The position numbers were made by a program, and so were the translations under genes. The notes beneath the pieces are model-generated. The model did not search any database, had not been told where the DNA came from, and was given only the letters and a program-made list of their open reading frames with translations. Shown here piece after piece: positions 24,869 through 32,977 of a stretch of DNA of 64,000 nucleotides (the first letter of the stretch is position 1; each line of letters begins with the position of its first letter). This stretch comes from JAEDHM01 sp964368645 (GTDB taxonomy: Bacteria > Bacillota > Clostridia > Christensenellales > CAG-1252), in contig CAYJBY010000002.1 of NCBI GenBank assembly GCA_964368645.1, forward strand, positions 121,108 to 185,107, written 5' to 3'.

Positions 24869-25561
24869 TTAGTAAAGCTTAATCAGCTTATTACCGATCA
24901 AGTCGCAAGAGGTCAAATAATATGGAACGTCGTCAATATGCACCAAACTGCGTGCAAAGCAGTCCTTACCGTGCAAATGACCGTAAATGACCGCGTCAGG
25001 TCTATACTTGGATATAAGCTCCGTAAATCCGCTTGGGGTAAGTCTTACGTCAAAGGGCGGATAATGCATCATCAGCGTTGCGCGGTCGCCCTCCTTGCGC
25101 ATAGCGTCCATAGATTTAAGCGTCAGTTCAAGGCGAATCAGCTCCCTTTGATAAATTTTTTTATCCTCGTCGGAGGAGTTGTCGCCTGCTATTGTCCAGC
25201 CTCGCGTTCCGCAAATAAGGTCGTTACCGAACCTAATACAATTATTCTGGATAGCAAAAACATCGGGGGGCAATGCGTCGTTAAGTTTTGCATAGGAATT
25301 CCACCAATAATCGTGATTACCTCTGATGATTACTTTTTTACCGGGTAACGGCACTAAAAAATCCTCTATATCGGCTATTGCGTCTTCTAGTTTCAACGCC
25401 CAAGACAAATCGCCTGCAAGCAAAACTATATCGTCCGCGCCGACAGTTGAAAGCCAGTTCGTCTTGATAGTATCGGTGTAACCTGCCCAGTTACCGCCGA
25501 AAATGTCCATAGGCTTATCCCCTCTAAGGGAAAGATGCAAATCAGAAATAGAGTACAACAT
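24869..25561 (-). CDS. calcineurin-like metallophosphoesterase
   Basis: This 230-residue cytoplasmic enzyme has a binuclear-metal phosphoesterase fold. Metal motifs appear in order: ISDLHLS (Asp, His), LLAGDLSWA, IIRGNHDYWW, MMHYPPFD and IYGHLHG. The substrate cannot be inferred. The ATG is preceded by a sigma-A promoter whose -10 ends 6 nt upstream, with no Shine-Dalgarno, so a leaderless mRNA is likely. It is a single gene with its own terminator. Confidence 0.9.
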   Translation of the reverse strand: MLYSISDLHLSLRGDKPMDIFGGNWAGYTDTIKTNWLSTVGADDIVLLAGDLSWALKLEDAIADIEDFLVPLPGKKVIIRGNHDYWWNSYAKLNDALPPDVFAIQNNCIRFGNDLICGTRGWTIAGDNSSDEDKKIYQRELIRLELTLKSMDAMRKEGDRATLMMHYPPFDVRLTPSGFTELISKYRPDAVIYGHLHGKDCFARSLVHIDDVPYYLTSCDLIGNKLIKLY

Positions 25562-25567
25562 ATAAGT

Positions 25568-25596
25568 ATTCTACCACTTTCAAAGCGGCTTTGCAA
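25568..25596 (-). promoter_or_regulatory. leaderless-type promoter of the phosphoesterase gene
   Basis: On the minus strand TTGCAA (25596-25591), 17 nt, TAGAAT (25573-25568), then six bases and the ATG (25561-25559). The transcription start is expected at or next to the ATG. Confidence 0.75.
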
Positions 25597-25659
25597 TAAA
25601 ACAAAGTGGCTTTGTGCCGATACCTGCCGCGGCTTCAGCTTCGCAGAAAGACAAAAAAA

Positions 25660-25682
25660 CGGCGAACCTCATCGGTTCGCCG
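25660..25682 (-). terminator. terminator of the Cys-containing hypothetical gene
   Basis: A 9-bp stem CGGCGAACC / GGTTCGCCG with a 5-nt loop is followed on the minus strand by seven T (25659-25653). Confidence 0.9.
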
Positions 25683-25698
25683 AGTTAAGTCGTGGTCG

Positions 25699-26340
25699 CT
25701 ATCTCCTGTCGGGAGGGAAAAGCGGTAGGTCGAAGAACCCCTCGCATACCTCCTGCTGAAACTCTTGACAGGGCGGAATGAAGCAGTAGCCGTAGGACGG
25801 AATCAAAAGCTCCACCTCGGAAACAACCTTCAAAATCACGGTTACGCATACCGTTACGCTGAAAGTGGCGTCACTCACGTACGTACCGACCGTACTAACC
25901 GCGCTGACAACCGCTTCGATATCGTAAGGCATAACGGACGCCTTGGGCACGTGGAGAAGCACGTCCTTATCTATGACGATAGAGCTTGTGCCTGACGCGG
26001 TTATACCCGTGCTGTCGGTAAACAAAACCTCCATCGGTATGGTGACTGTGCACTGCACTCTGGAACAACCGGGCTTATCCGATATGGGCATTATGACCAG
26101 ATTGTTGATTTGTCCGGACGTTGTGGTGTTCCGCGCACTTAAATATGTAAACGGCGTGACGACCTCGGCAGGTACCGTGGAAGTCAAAGAAAGTATAGTA
26201 CCTGTTAGGGTTTCCTGCTTAACGCAGGCGTCGAACACTTTTTTGACCTGTATGCAAACTTTTTCGCAAAGACCTGTTACGGGGTTGCCGACTATGGGAC
26301 CGGGCATTCTATCCGGTCTGACATTGTTGGAAAACGGCAT
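25699..26340 (-). CDS. unrecognised conserved-looking protein, possibly spore-associated
   Basis: I cannot place this 213-residue protein in a named family. It has no signal peptide or obvious membrane helix. Early Pro/Arg-rich sequence (PDRMPGPIVGNPVTGLCEK) leads to CIQVKKVFDACVKQETLTG, then beta-rich, Thr/Val/Ser-rich sequence. A Cys- and Phe-rich end (YGYCFIPPCQEFQQEVCEGFFDLP) follows. Eight Cys are spread along it. The style resembles clostridial spore-coat or exosporium proteins, which is inference only. AAGGAGG precedes the ATG. Upstream, CATATAGTA resembles a SigE/SigK -10. It is monocistronic with its own terminator. Confidence 0.7.
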   Translation of the reverse strand: MPFSNNVRPDRMPGPIVGNPVTGLCEKVCIQVKKVFDACVKQETLTGTILSLTSTVPAEVVTPFTYLSARNTTTSGQINNLVIMPISDKPGCSRVQCTVTIPMEVLFTDSTGITASGTSSIVIDKDVLLHVPKASVMPYDIEAVVSAVSTVGTYVSDATFSVTVCVTVILKVVSEVELLIPSYGYCFIPPCQEFQQEVCEGFFDLPLFPPDRR

Positions 26341-26694
26341 AATATTACCTCCTTGTATTCTACTCTACTATATGTAACCCGTTGTTCTTTTGCGCCTTAA
26401 AATCCAAATTAATACTGCAAAAACACTTTTTGAATCGTTTATGCCACTATCAATTTATGTGCATAAATCCAATCTTAATACGTCTAAACTTCTGAAAACG
26501 TCTATTGTTCTGAAAACGTCTATTGTTCCAATATCGATAAAAATCAGCTATTATAAAAAGAATGATATACATTTACAAATAAAGAAAAAAATCGCCGTTT
26601 TCCGCCCATAAAAGAAAAAAATAAGGAAAAAAGATAAAAAAACGCGAACAAGCCGCGTTAGTAATTAGTTGAATATTATATAAGTAGAATACTT
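26341..26694. other. gene-free AT-rich region
   Basis: It contains a perfect tandem duplication of TTCTGAAAACGTCTATTG (26490-26507 and 26508-26525), an A-rich stretch, and the engB terminator. A plus-strand open frame (26390-26611) is low complexity and contains the duplication, so it is not called. Confidence 0.55.
26641..26659 (-). terminator. terminator of the tig-clp-lon-engB genes
   Basis: The stem AACGCG (26641-26646) with CGCGTT (26654-26659) is followed on the minus strand by a T-run. It lies 36 nt after the engB stop codon. Confidence 0.75.
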
Positions 26695-27276
26695 TTACAC
26701 ACTCAAAATCTGTTCGATTCGAGCTAATACCTCCGCGCCGCCCGTCTTTGCTTCGGAGGAAACGGTGATTATATTAGCTACGGTTATATGTAAAGCGTCA
26801 GCTATAACCTTACGGCATTTATTCCCCTCCGACTTAGATACCTTGTCAGCCTTGGTTGCGATAATGGTAAAGGGTATATTGTAGTGGTACAAAAAACTAA
26901 TCATCTGCTTATCCAACACCGACGGCTCGTGGCGTATATCCACCAACACAAAAATGTGCTTTAAGCCCTTAGATTGGAGCAAATAATTCTCGATGAGCGA
27001 CGCCCATTTGTCCTTTTCTGCGTCTGAAACCTTGGCGAAACCATAGCCCGGTAAATCCACAAGGTAAAATACACCGCCGTTTACGGAAAAATAGTTAATC
27101 AAACGAGTCCGTCCCGGATCCTTAGACGTACGAGCCAGTTTGCCGTTGTTGGTAATAAAATTGATAAAGGAAGATTTGCCGACGTTGGATCGTCCGACAA
27201 CGGCAATTTCTGTTAAGTCCTCTGGGAAGCTGTTACTTCCTACCGAGGTTACAAATTCGGCTTTAACAATATCCAT
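26695..27276 (-). CDS. engB: ribosome biogenesis GTPase EngB/YsxC
   Basis: This 193-residue essential GTPase assists 50S subunit assembly. G1 is GRSNVGKSSFI (about 31-41), G2/G3 are DPGRTRLINYF and DLPGYGFA, and G4 is IATKADKVSK. The ATG at 27274-27276 gives the usual N-terminus (MDIVKAEFVTSV). A 21-residue upstream extension would run into lon. The Shine-Dalgarno is weak (GCGGA), so translation may depend on lon, which ends 19 nt upstream. The order lon-engB is common in Firmicutes. Confidence 0.95.
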   Translation of the reverse strand: MDIVKAEFVTSVGSNSFPEDLTEIAVVGRSNVGKSSFINFITNNGKLARTSKDPGRTRLINYFSVNGGVFYLVDLPGYGFAKVSDAEKDKWASLIENYLLQSKGLKHIFVLVDIRHEPSVLDKQMISFLYHYNIPFTIIATKADKVSKSEGNKCRKVIADALHITVANIITVSSEAKTGGAEVLARIEQILSV

Positions 27277-27295
27277 ACAACTGATTTTCCGCTTT

Positions 27296-29569
27296 TTACA
27301 GAAGCATTTCCTTAAGCACTTGCTCGATATTCTCAACAAAGGTCACTTTCACCTTGGATTTTATCGTTTCGGGAAGCTCTGCGTAATCTTTCTTGTTGGC
27401 AACCGGAAGCAAAACTGTTGTAATACCTGCCTGCAATGCGCCTAAACATTTTTCCTTAACTCCGCCGATAGGCAACACTCTGCCCCAAAGGGTTATCTCG
27501 CCTGTCAAAGCTTTTTCAGCCGTAACCTTACGCTGTGCGAAAGCTGACAGTATAACGGTTGTAAGCGCGATTCCTGCCGACGGTCCGTCCTTAGGCACTG
27601 CACCCTCGGGAGCGTGTATATGTACGTCGTACTTCTTAAAAAGTTCTTTATCAACGTGGTATTCCTCAGCCAAGCTCTTGACCACGCTAACGGCGAGTTT
27701 CGCGGATTCCTCCATTACCTTGCCCAAATTACCGGTTATTATTACGTCGCCCTTGCCTTCTATAAGTCTGCATTCAAGCTCCAAGGTAACGCCGCCGTAT
27801 TCTGTCCAAGCTAAACCAGTAATCGCGCCGACAGACGCGCTCTTGCGAAGCTCGTCGCCGCGGTACTTAGGTATCCCCAAATATCCTTCAATCTCATCTG
27901 CGGATACGTTAATAAGCTTTCTCTCGTTTTTGTTTTCGGAAGCCAGTTTGACCGCCACCTTGCGAATTAACGCCGCAAGCTGCTGTTCCAACTTACGAAC
28001 GCCTGCCTCGCGCGTATAACCGTCTATAACCGCCTTTATCGCGTCAGGAGCTATATTAACTAATTCCTTAACTCCGTGAGCCTCCGCTTGCTTAGGAATA
28101 AGATGCCGCATAGCAATCTCGGTCTTTTCCTCTATCGTATAACCGCTCATCTCGATTATTTCCATACGGTCTAAAAGAGGCGCGGCAATAGTCTGTGCGC
28201 TGTTGGCGGTAGTTATAAACAGAACGTCCGACAGGTCAAAGGGTATCTCCAAAAAATTATCGACGAAGCCCTTATTCTGTTCGGGATCCAAAACCTCTAA
28301 TAAAGCACTGGACGGATCGCCCTTAAAGTCCTGTCCTACCTTGTCGATTTCGTCAAGCAGGAACACAGGGTTCATTGTGCCAACCTTAGTTATTCCGCTC
28401 ATTATTCGACCTGCCATAGATCCGATATAGGTCTTGCGGTGTCCTCTGATTTCCGCCTCGTCGTGAACGCCGCCTAAGCTGGCGCGGTAATACTCGCGCC
28501 CCATTGCCTTGGCGATAGAACGGACGATTGAAGTTTTGCCAACTCCGGGAGGTCCTATAAAGCATAAGATATTGCCCTTTTTGTCGGGAGCAAGCTTCTT
28601 AACCGCAAGGAATTCGATAATCCTTTCCTTTACCTTTTCTATGCCGTAATGGTCCTCGTCCAATATCTCGCGAGCGCGGTCGATGGATACGTTTTCCTTA
28701 CTGCGCTTTCCCCAAGGTAAATCCAAAACAGAATCCAAATAGTTACGCTGAACGTAGCTTTCAGGGCTGGAGGATTGAGTGTTAGCAAGCTTCCGAAGCT
28801 CTTTCATTAGCTTGTCCTTAACAACCTTAGGAGCTTTGACGGCACGGATTTTCTTCTCGTAATCCTCTATCTCGCTTTCTGCACCGTATAATTCCTCGTT
28901 GCATACGCGAAGCTGTTCTCTCAAAAAATAATCGCGTTGACTTTCCTGAATACTCTGGTTGACCTTTTCCTCAAAGTCTTTTTTTGCGGTCTCGTAATCC
29001 AACTGCATTTGTATTCCAACAGCCGTTAAGCGAAGTCTTGTCAGCGTGTCGTCCTCGACAAAGATTTTGGATTTGTCGCAACGGGAAAGCAAAGGCACGA
29101 AGCCGTCTATCCAATTATTGATATTGTTGACGTCAACAAAATCCTCTTTGGCAAAAGGGGAATCTGTACCGACAACGGTTTTCAGCTTGTCCAAAAAGGC
29201 ATTGACTACAGTAATGGTAGGCTTGATATCGTCAATGGAGCACTCGGTATATGGAGCAGGAGAAGGAAGAACAAACATAAAACCGTTCCGCATCTCACCC
29301 TCTATAAAGCGCACGCGCTCTTCGGCTCTGCCGCGAAGCTTGCCCTCGATAAAGGCGGTCTCCATATTGTCAACCACCATAAGGGTGCCTACGTAAGAAA
29401 GCTCGCCAACCTTAATCGCGCCGGCAACAAAATATCCGCTTTCGGCGCAAACTGAGGCGTATTTGAAAAAATCGGCGTCCTCGTTACCCTTTATAGCAAC
29501 GAAAGCCCCCGGAAAAAGGGGGCCGGCAATGTCGTAAAATACTGGTACTAATCTTTGGTTATTTAACAT
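27296..29569 (-). CDS. lon: ATP-dependent protease Lon
   Basis: This 757-residue cytoplasmic AAA+ serine protease degrades misfolded and regulatory proteins. An N-terminal substrate-binding domain (about 1-190) is followed by a coiled region (about 195-260). The AAA+ module has Walker A GPPGVGKTS and Walker B FLLDEIDKVG. A C-terminal protease domain has the catalytic Ser in PKDGPSAGIALTT and the Lys in the following GVKEKCLGAL region. It is slightly shorter than the 774-residue Bacillus LonA. It starts immediately after clpX. Confidence 0.97.
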   Translation of the reverse strand: MLNNQRLVPVFYDIAGPLFPGAFVAIKGNEDADFFKYASVCAESGYFVAGAIKVGELSYVGTLMVVDNMETAFIEGKLRGRAEERVRFIEGEMRNGFMFVLPSPAPYTECSIDDIKPTITVVNAFLDKLKTVVGTDSPFAKEDFVDVNNINNWIDGFVPLLSRCDKSKIFVEDDTLTRLRLTAVGIQMQLDYETAKKDFEEKVNQSIQESQRDYFLREQLRVCNEELYGAESEIEDYEKKIRAVKAPKVVKDKLMKELRKLANTQSSSPESYVQRNYLDSVLDLPWGKRSKENVSIDRAREILDEDHYGIEKVKERIIEFLAVKKLAPDKKGNILCFIGPPGVGKTSIVRSIAKAMGREYYRASLGGVHDEAEIRGHRKTYIGSMAGRIMSGITKVGTMNPVFLLDEIDKVGQDFKGDPSSALLEVLDPEQNKGFVDNFLEIPFDLSDVLFITTANSAQTIAAPLLDRMEIIEMSGYTIEEKTEIAMRHLIPKQAEAHGVKELVNIAPDAIKAVIDGYTREAGVRKLEQQLAALIRKVAVKLASENKNERKLINVSADEIEGYLGIPKYRGDELRKSASVGAITGLAWTEYGGVTLELECRLIEGKGDVIITGNLGKVMEESAKLAVSVVKSLAEEYHVDKELFKKYDVHIHAPEGAVPKDGPSAGIALTTVILSAFAQRKVTAEKALTGEITLWGRVLPIGGVKEKCLGALQAGITTVLLPVANKKDYAELPETIKSKVKVTFVENIEQVLKEMLL

Positions 29570-30814
29570 TTAAGCTATTTCCCTCAATATTATCCTCGGT
29601 TTTTCCGATTTGTTAATCGCACCCTCCGTAATCACAATCTTTTCGATATTAGGATTACCGGGAGCCTCGTACATTACTTCCAGCATAGAATCTTCAAGTA
29701 TAGTTCTGAGTCCTCTTGCGCCCGTCTTTAGCTTGATAGCCTTACGCGCGGCCGCTTGTATAGCGCCGTCCTCAAATTCCAGATCGATACCGTCGTAACT
29801 GAAAAGTTTGGCATACTGACGAGTCAACGCGTTCTTGGGTTCGGTTAGGATTTTGACCAAAGCCGTCTCGTCTAAGGCGTTAAGCCCGACTACGATAGGC
29901 ACTCTTCCCACGAACTCCGGAATAAGACCGTATTTGATAAGGTCGTCAGGCTGAAGCATAGAAATCAATTCCTCATACTTTTCAACCGTGTGGCCTACGT
30001 CCGCGCCAAAGCCGATACTGCCGCCGTCACGTCTGTCGGAAACAATCTTTTCCAGGCCGACAAAGGCTCCGCCGAAGATAAACAGTATATTGGTGGTGTC
30101 GATTTGGATACACTCCTGCTGCGGGTGCTTACGTCCGCCCTGAGGTGGAACGCTGGCAACTGTGCTTTCGATTATTTTCAGTAAAGCCTGTTGCACACCC
30201 TCGCCCGACACGTCGCGCGTTATGGATACGTTCTCGCTTTTTCTGGCAATCTTGTCAATCTCGTCTATATAGACGATACCCTTCTCAGCCTTAGCCACGT
30301 CATAATCTGCCGCCTGTATAAGCTTGAGAAGAATATTCTCCACGTCCTCGCCTACGTAACCTGCCTCGGTTAAAGTCGTAGCATCGGCTACGGCAAAGGG
30401 AACTTTAAGAATACCTGCCAAGGTTTTGGCTAAAAGAGTCTTGCCGCTACCCGTGGGGCCTAAGAGCAATACGTTACTTTTTTCCAGAACAACGTCATCG
30501 TCCGCGGTTGCGAGTTTCTTGCTGATACGCTTATAGTGATTATAAACGGCAACGGCAAGAATCCGCTTAGCCGCGTCCTGTCCGATAATATAATCGTCCA
30601 GAAGCTGTTTGATACGTTGTGGAGACGGCAACGTCTCGGGTGCATTAACCGCCGCGTCCTGAGCTTCGGTCTCGGAGGAAATAATATCCATACAAAGCTC
30701 TACGCATTCGTTGCAGATAAAAACACCGTCGGCACCGCCGATCATTCTTTTTACATCGCTTTCCTTTTTTCCACAAAAGGAACAAGTTACGTCTTTGCTC
30801 GTTTTAATTGTCAT
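29570..30814 (-). CDS. clpX: ClpXP protease ATPase subunit ClpX
   Basis: This 414-residue AAA+ unfoldase feeds ClpP. An N-terminal C4 zinc finger (CSFCGKKESD ... CNECVELC, about 11-40) precedes Walker A LLGPTGSGKTLLAKTLA, Walker B IVYIDEIDKIARK and the sensor-2 region TGARGLRTILEDSM. The IGF-type loop for ClpP contact is present as IGFGADVG. It overlaps clpP by 4 nt and abuts lon, giving a clpP-clpX-lon-engB operon. Confidence 0.98.
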   Translation of the reverse strand: MTIKTSKDVTCSFCGKKESDVKRMIGGADGVFICNECVELCMDIISSETEAQDAAVNAPETLPSPQRIKQLLDDYIIGQDAAKRILAVAVYNHYKRISKKLATADDDVVLEKSNVLLLGPTGSGKTLLAKTLAGILKVPFAVADATTLTEAGYVGEDVENILLKLIQAADYDVAKAEKGIVYIDEIDKIARKSENVSITRDVSGEGVQQALLKIIESTVASVPPQGGRKHPQQECIQIDTTNILFIFGGAFVGLEKIVSDRRDGGSIGFGADVGHTVEKYEELISMLQPDDLIKYGLIPEFVGRVPIVVGLNALDETALVKILTEPKNALTRQYAKLFSYDGIDLEFEDGAIQAAARKAIKLKTGARGLRTILEDSMLEVMYEAPGNPNIEKIVITEGAINKSEKPRIILREIA

Positions 30815-31419
30815 TTATTTCTAGATACAAAAATCTTGTCGATCAATCCGTAAGCTTTCGCTTCCGGCGCGGTCATAAAATTGTCACGCTCCGTATCGGC
30901 GCAAACCTTTTCGTAAGGCTGACCTGAGGTCTCGGACAATATGCGGTTGAGGGTTTCTTTAGAGCGGAGCAAATGCTTGGTATAGATAGCGATATCCGTC
31001 GCCTGTCCTTCTAAGCCGCCGCTGATTAAAACCTGATGAATCATAATCTCGGAATTAGGCAGGCTATAACGCTTGCCCTTAGCTCCTGCCGACAGTATCA
31101 ACGCGCCCATCGACATTGCGCTACCCGTACATATCGTGCATACGTCGCACTTTATGTAGTTCATCGTGTCGTAAATTGCCAAGCCGTCGTTGACGCTTCC
31201 GCCGGGACTGTTGATATACATAAATATATCCTTGTCAGGGTCCTTGCCTTCCAAAAACAGAAGCTGCGCTATAATAGTATTGGCCATATCGGTATTGATA
31301 GGTCCCATAAGGAAAATAATCCTGTCCTCCAGCATTCTGGAGAATAAGTCACTCGTCCTGTCGGTGTTGTTAATTCTGTCCGTTACGTACGGCACTATCA
31401 AATCTTTCTTTTCTACCAT
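30811..31419 (-). CDS. clpP: ATP-dependent Clp protease proteolytic subunit ClpP
   Basis: This 202-residue serine protease forms the double heptameric chamber. Catalytic Ser is in GSAMSMGALILSAG and His in SEIMIHQVLISGG. The N-terminus LIVPYVTDRINNTDRTSDLFSRM is written by the usual pattern (ERxYDIYSRLL-like, here NNTDRTSDLFSRML). GGAGGG lies before the ATG. It lies 40 nt after tig, the standard tig-clpP-clpX order. Confidence 0.97.
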   Translation of the reverse strand: MVEKKDLIVPYVTDRINNTDRTSDLFSRMLEDRIIFLMGPINTDMANTIIAQLLFLEGKDPDKDIFMYINSPGGSVNDGLAIYDTMNYIKCDVCTICTGSAMSMGALILSAGAKGKRYSLPNSEIMIHQVLISGGLEGQATDIAIYTKHLLRSKETLNRILSETSGQPYEKVCADTERDNFMTAPEAKAYGLIDKIFVSRNK

Positions 31420-31459
31420 TGGTCCCTCCTATTAATTATAACCGCAAAGAGGAGAATTA

Positions 31460-32827
31460 TTACTTAATGACGTTATTATCGAGAATGAATTTTCTAAGTT
31501 TCTCGTTGACAATGACATTAGCAATATATTCCGCTTCGCCGTCCTTCATTTCCTTCTTGTAATCCTCAAGGCTCTTTTCCGCCTTGTCGGCATTCTCCTG
31601 CATCTTGGCTTCGATCTCTGCCTGTTCTGCGGTGATCTTCTCTTCCTTAACGATGGCAGTCATAATCAGACGAACCTTCTCGTCGTCCACGGCATACTTG
31701 AATGCAGGACTTTCCTTAAACTCTTTGACCATAGCGTCAAGAGTGGTCTTAACGTACTTGAGATACATCTCAAGATTAATACCCTGTTGCTCAAGTTCCT
31801 GTCTGATAGCCTGCTCTGCGATAAGCTCCTCGTACTCGGCAGGGAACTCTATAGCGTTAATCTCGGCAAGTTTTTCCACCAGTTTGCTCTCGGTGGCTCT
31901 CTCCGCCGTTTTCGCCGCTTGTTCGGTCAGCTTGGCGGTCAGCTTAGCCTTAAACTGATCTAAGGTGTCGCAATCCTCGCTGGCGTCCTTGGCAAACTCG
32001 TCGTCCAACTCGGGAAGAACTTTAACCTTGATACCGTGAAGCTTGATTGCAAAAACTGCTTCCTTGCCTGCCAGCTTGTCAGAACCGTAGTCAGCAGGGA
32101 ACGTAACGGTAATATCTCTGTCTTCACCGATATTCATACCGATAACCTGCTCCTCAAAACCGGGGATAAAGGTCTTGCTGCCGATAACCAAATCCTGCTT
32201 TTCGGCAGTGCCGCCGTCGAACTTCACGCCGTCGATAGAACCGCTGTAATCGATAGTAACGGTGTCGCCGTCAGCTACTGCGCGGTCGCTGATGTCTTCC
32301 CAACAGCCCAACTTATCCTGCTCTTTCTTAAGCTCTGCCGCAAGCTGCTCGTCAGTAACCTCGACGGGAGCAACCTTCTCTACCTCGATACCCTTGTAAT
32401 TAACCAAGGTAATGTCGGGCATAATGCAAGCGGTGAAGGAGAACTCGAAATGTCCCAAATCTACCTTACCAACCTCGTAGGTAGGTCTTGTAATCAGGGG
32501 TTCCTTATCAAAAACCTGCTTGAAAAGCGCGGTATAGCAGCTCTCTAAAGCTAAGTCTAAGGTGTCCTCAACCCATACGCCCTTGCCGTAATATCTCTCG
32601 ATAGTACCCTTGGGTGCCTTACCGTTACGGAAGCCCTCGACCTTATATTTGCCCTTCGTATTGAAATATACGTCTTGTTCCAAAAGGTTGTATAAGTCAC
32701 CTTCGACGGTAAACGAGTACTTCGTATGGAACTTGTCCACGCTCTCTGTTACGTAAGCAATAGCGTACTCGCTATCCTTGCCGCCGATTTTGACGTTAAG
32801 TTTTAATTCTTTACTGTTGTCGCTCAT
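31460..32827 (-). CDS. tig: trigger factor
   Basis: This 455-residue ribosome-associated chaperone with peptidyl-prolyl isomerase activity acts on nascent chains. The N-terminal ribosome-binding region contains FRNGKAPKGTIERYYG, near the consensus GFRKGKxP. The FKBP-type PPIase domain (about 170-255) has DGDTVTIDYSGSIDGVKFDGG and FIPGFEEQVIGMNIGED. The helical C-terminal chaperone domain follows. CGGAGGA precedes the ATG. The promoter lies in a divergent region shared with rqcH. Confidence 0.96.
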   Translation of the reverse strand: MSDNSKELKLNVKIGGKDSEYAIAYVTESVDKFHTKYSFTVEGDLYNLLEQDVYFNTKGKYKVEGFRNGKAPKGTIERYYGKGVWVEDTLDLALESCYTALFKQVFDKEPLITRPTYEVGKVDLGHFEFSFTACIMPDITLVNYKGIEVEKVAPVEVTDEQLAAELKKEQDKLGCWEDISDRAVADGDTVTIDYSGSIDGVKFDGGTAEKQDLVIGSKTFIPGFEEQVIGMNIGEDRDITVTFPADYGSDKLAGKEAVFAIKLHGIKVKVLPELDDEFAKDASEDCDTLDQFKAKLTAKLTEQAAKTAERATESKLVEKLAEINAIEFPAEYEELIAEQAIRQELEQQGINLEMYLKYVKTTLDAMVKEFKESPAFKYAVDDEKVRLIMTAIVKEEKITAEQAEIEAKMQENADKAEKSLEDYKKEMKDGEAEYIANVIVNEKLRKFILDNNVIK

Positions 32828-32860
32828 TAGATATTCCTCCGATGAATATTTATCGTTACA

Positions 32861-32889
32861 ATACTAACACAATTTCGCTCGGTAAGCAA
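32861..32889 (-). promoter_or_regulatory. tig promoter
   Basis: On the minus strand TTGCTT (32889-32884), 17 nt, TAGTAT (32866-32861). The untranslated leader would be about 27 nt and carries a Shine-Dalgarno. Confidence 0.55.
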
Positions 32890-32942
32890 GGAAAATTATA
32901 GGACAAAAGGTAGATTAAATTATAAATTTACATTGGCAAAAC

Positions 32943-32971
32943 TTGCTTTATACCTCCGCGGCGGATATAAT
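32943..32971 (+). promoter_or_regulatory. leaderless-type promoter of rqcH
   Basis: TTGCTT (32943-32948), 17 nt, TATAAT (32966-32971), then six bases and the ATG at 32978. No Shine-Dalgarno is present. Confidence 0.8.
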
Positions 32972-32977
32972 AAAAAT

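Noticed and set aside
26390..26611. Plus-strand 73-codon open frame
   Set aside because: Low-complexity Lys/Ile-rich sequence including the 18-bp duplication, with no ribosome-binding site.
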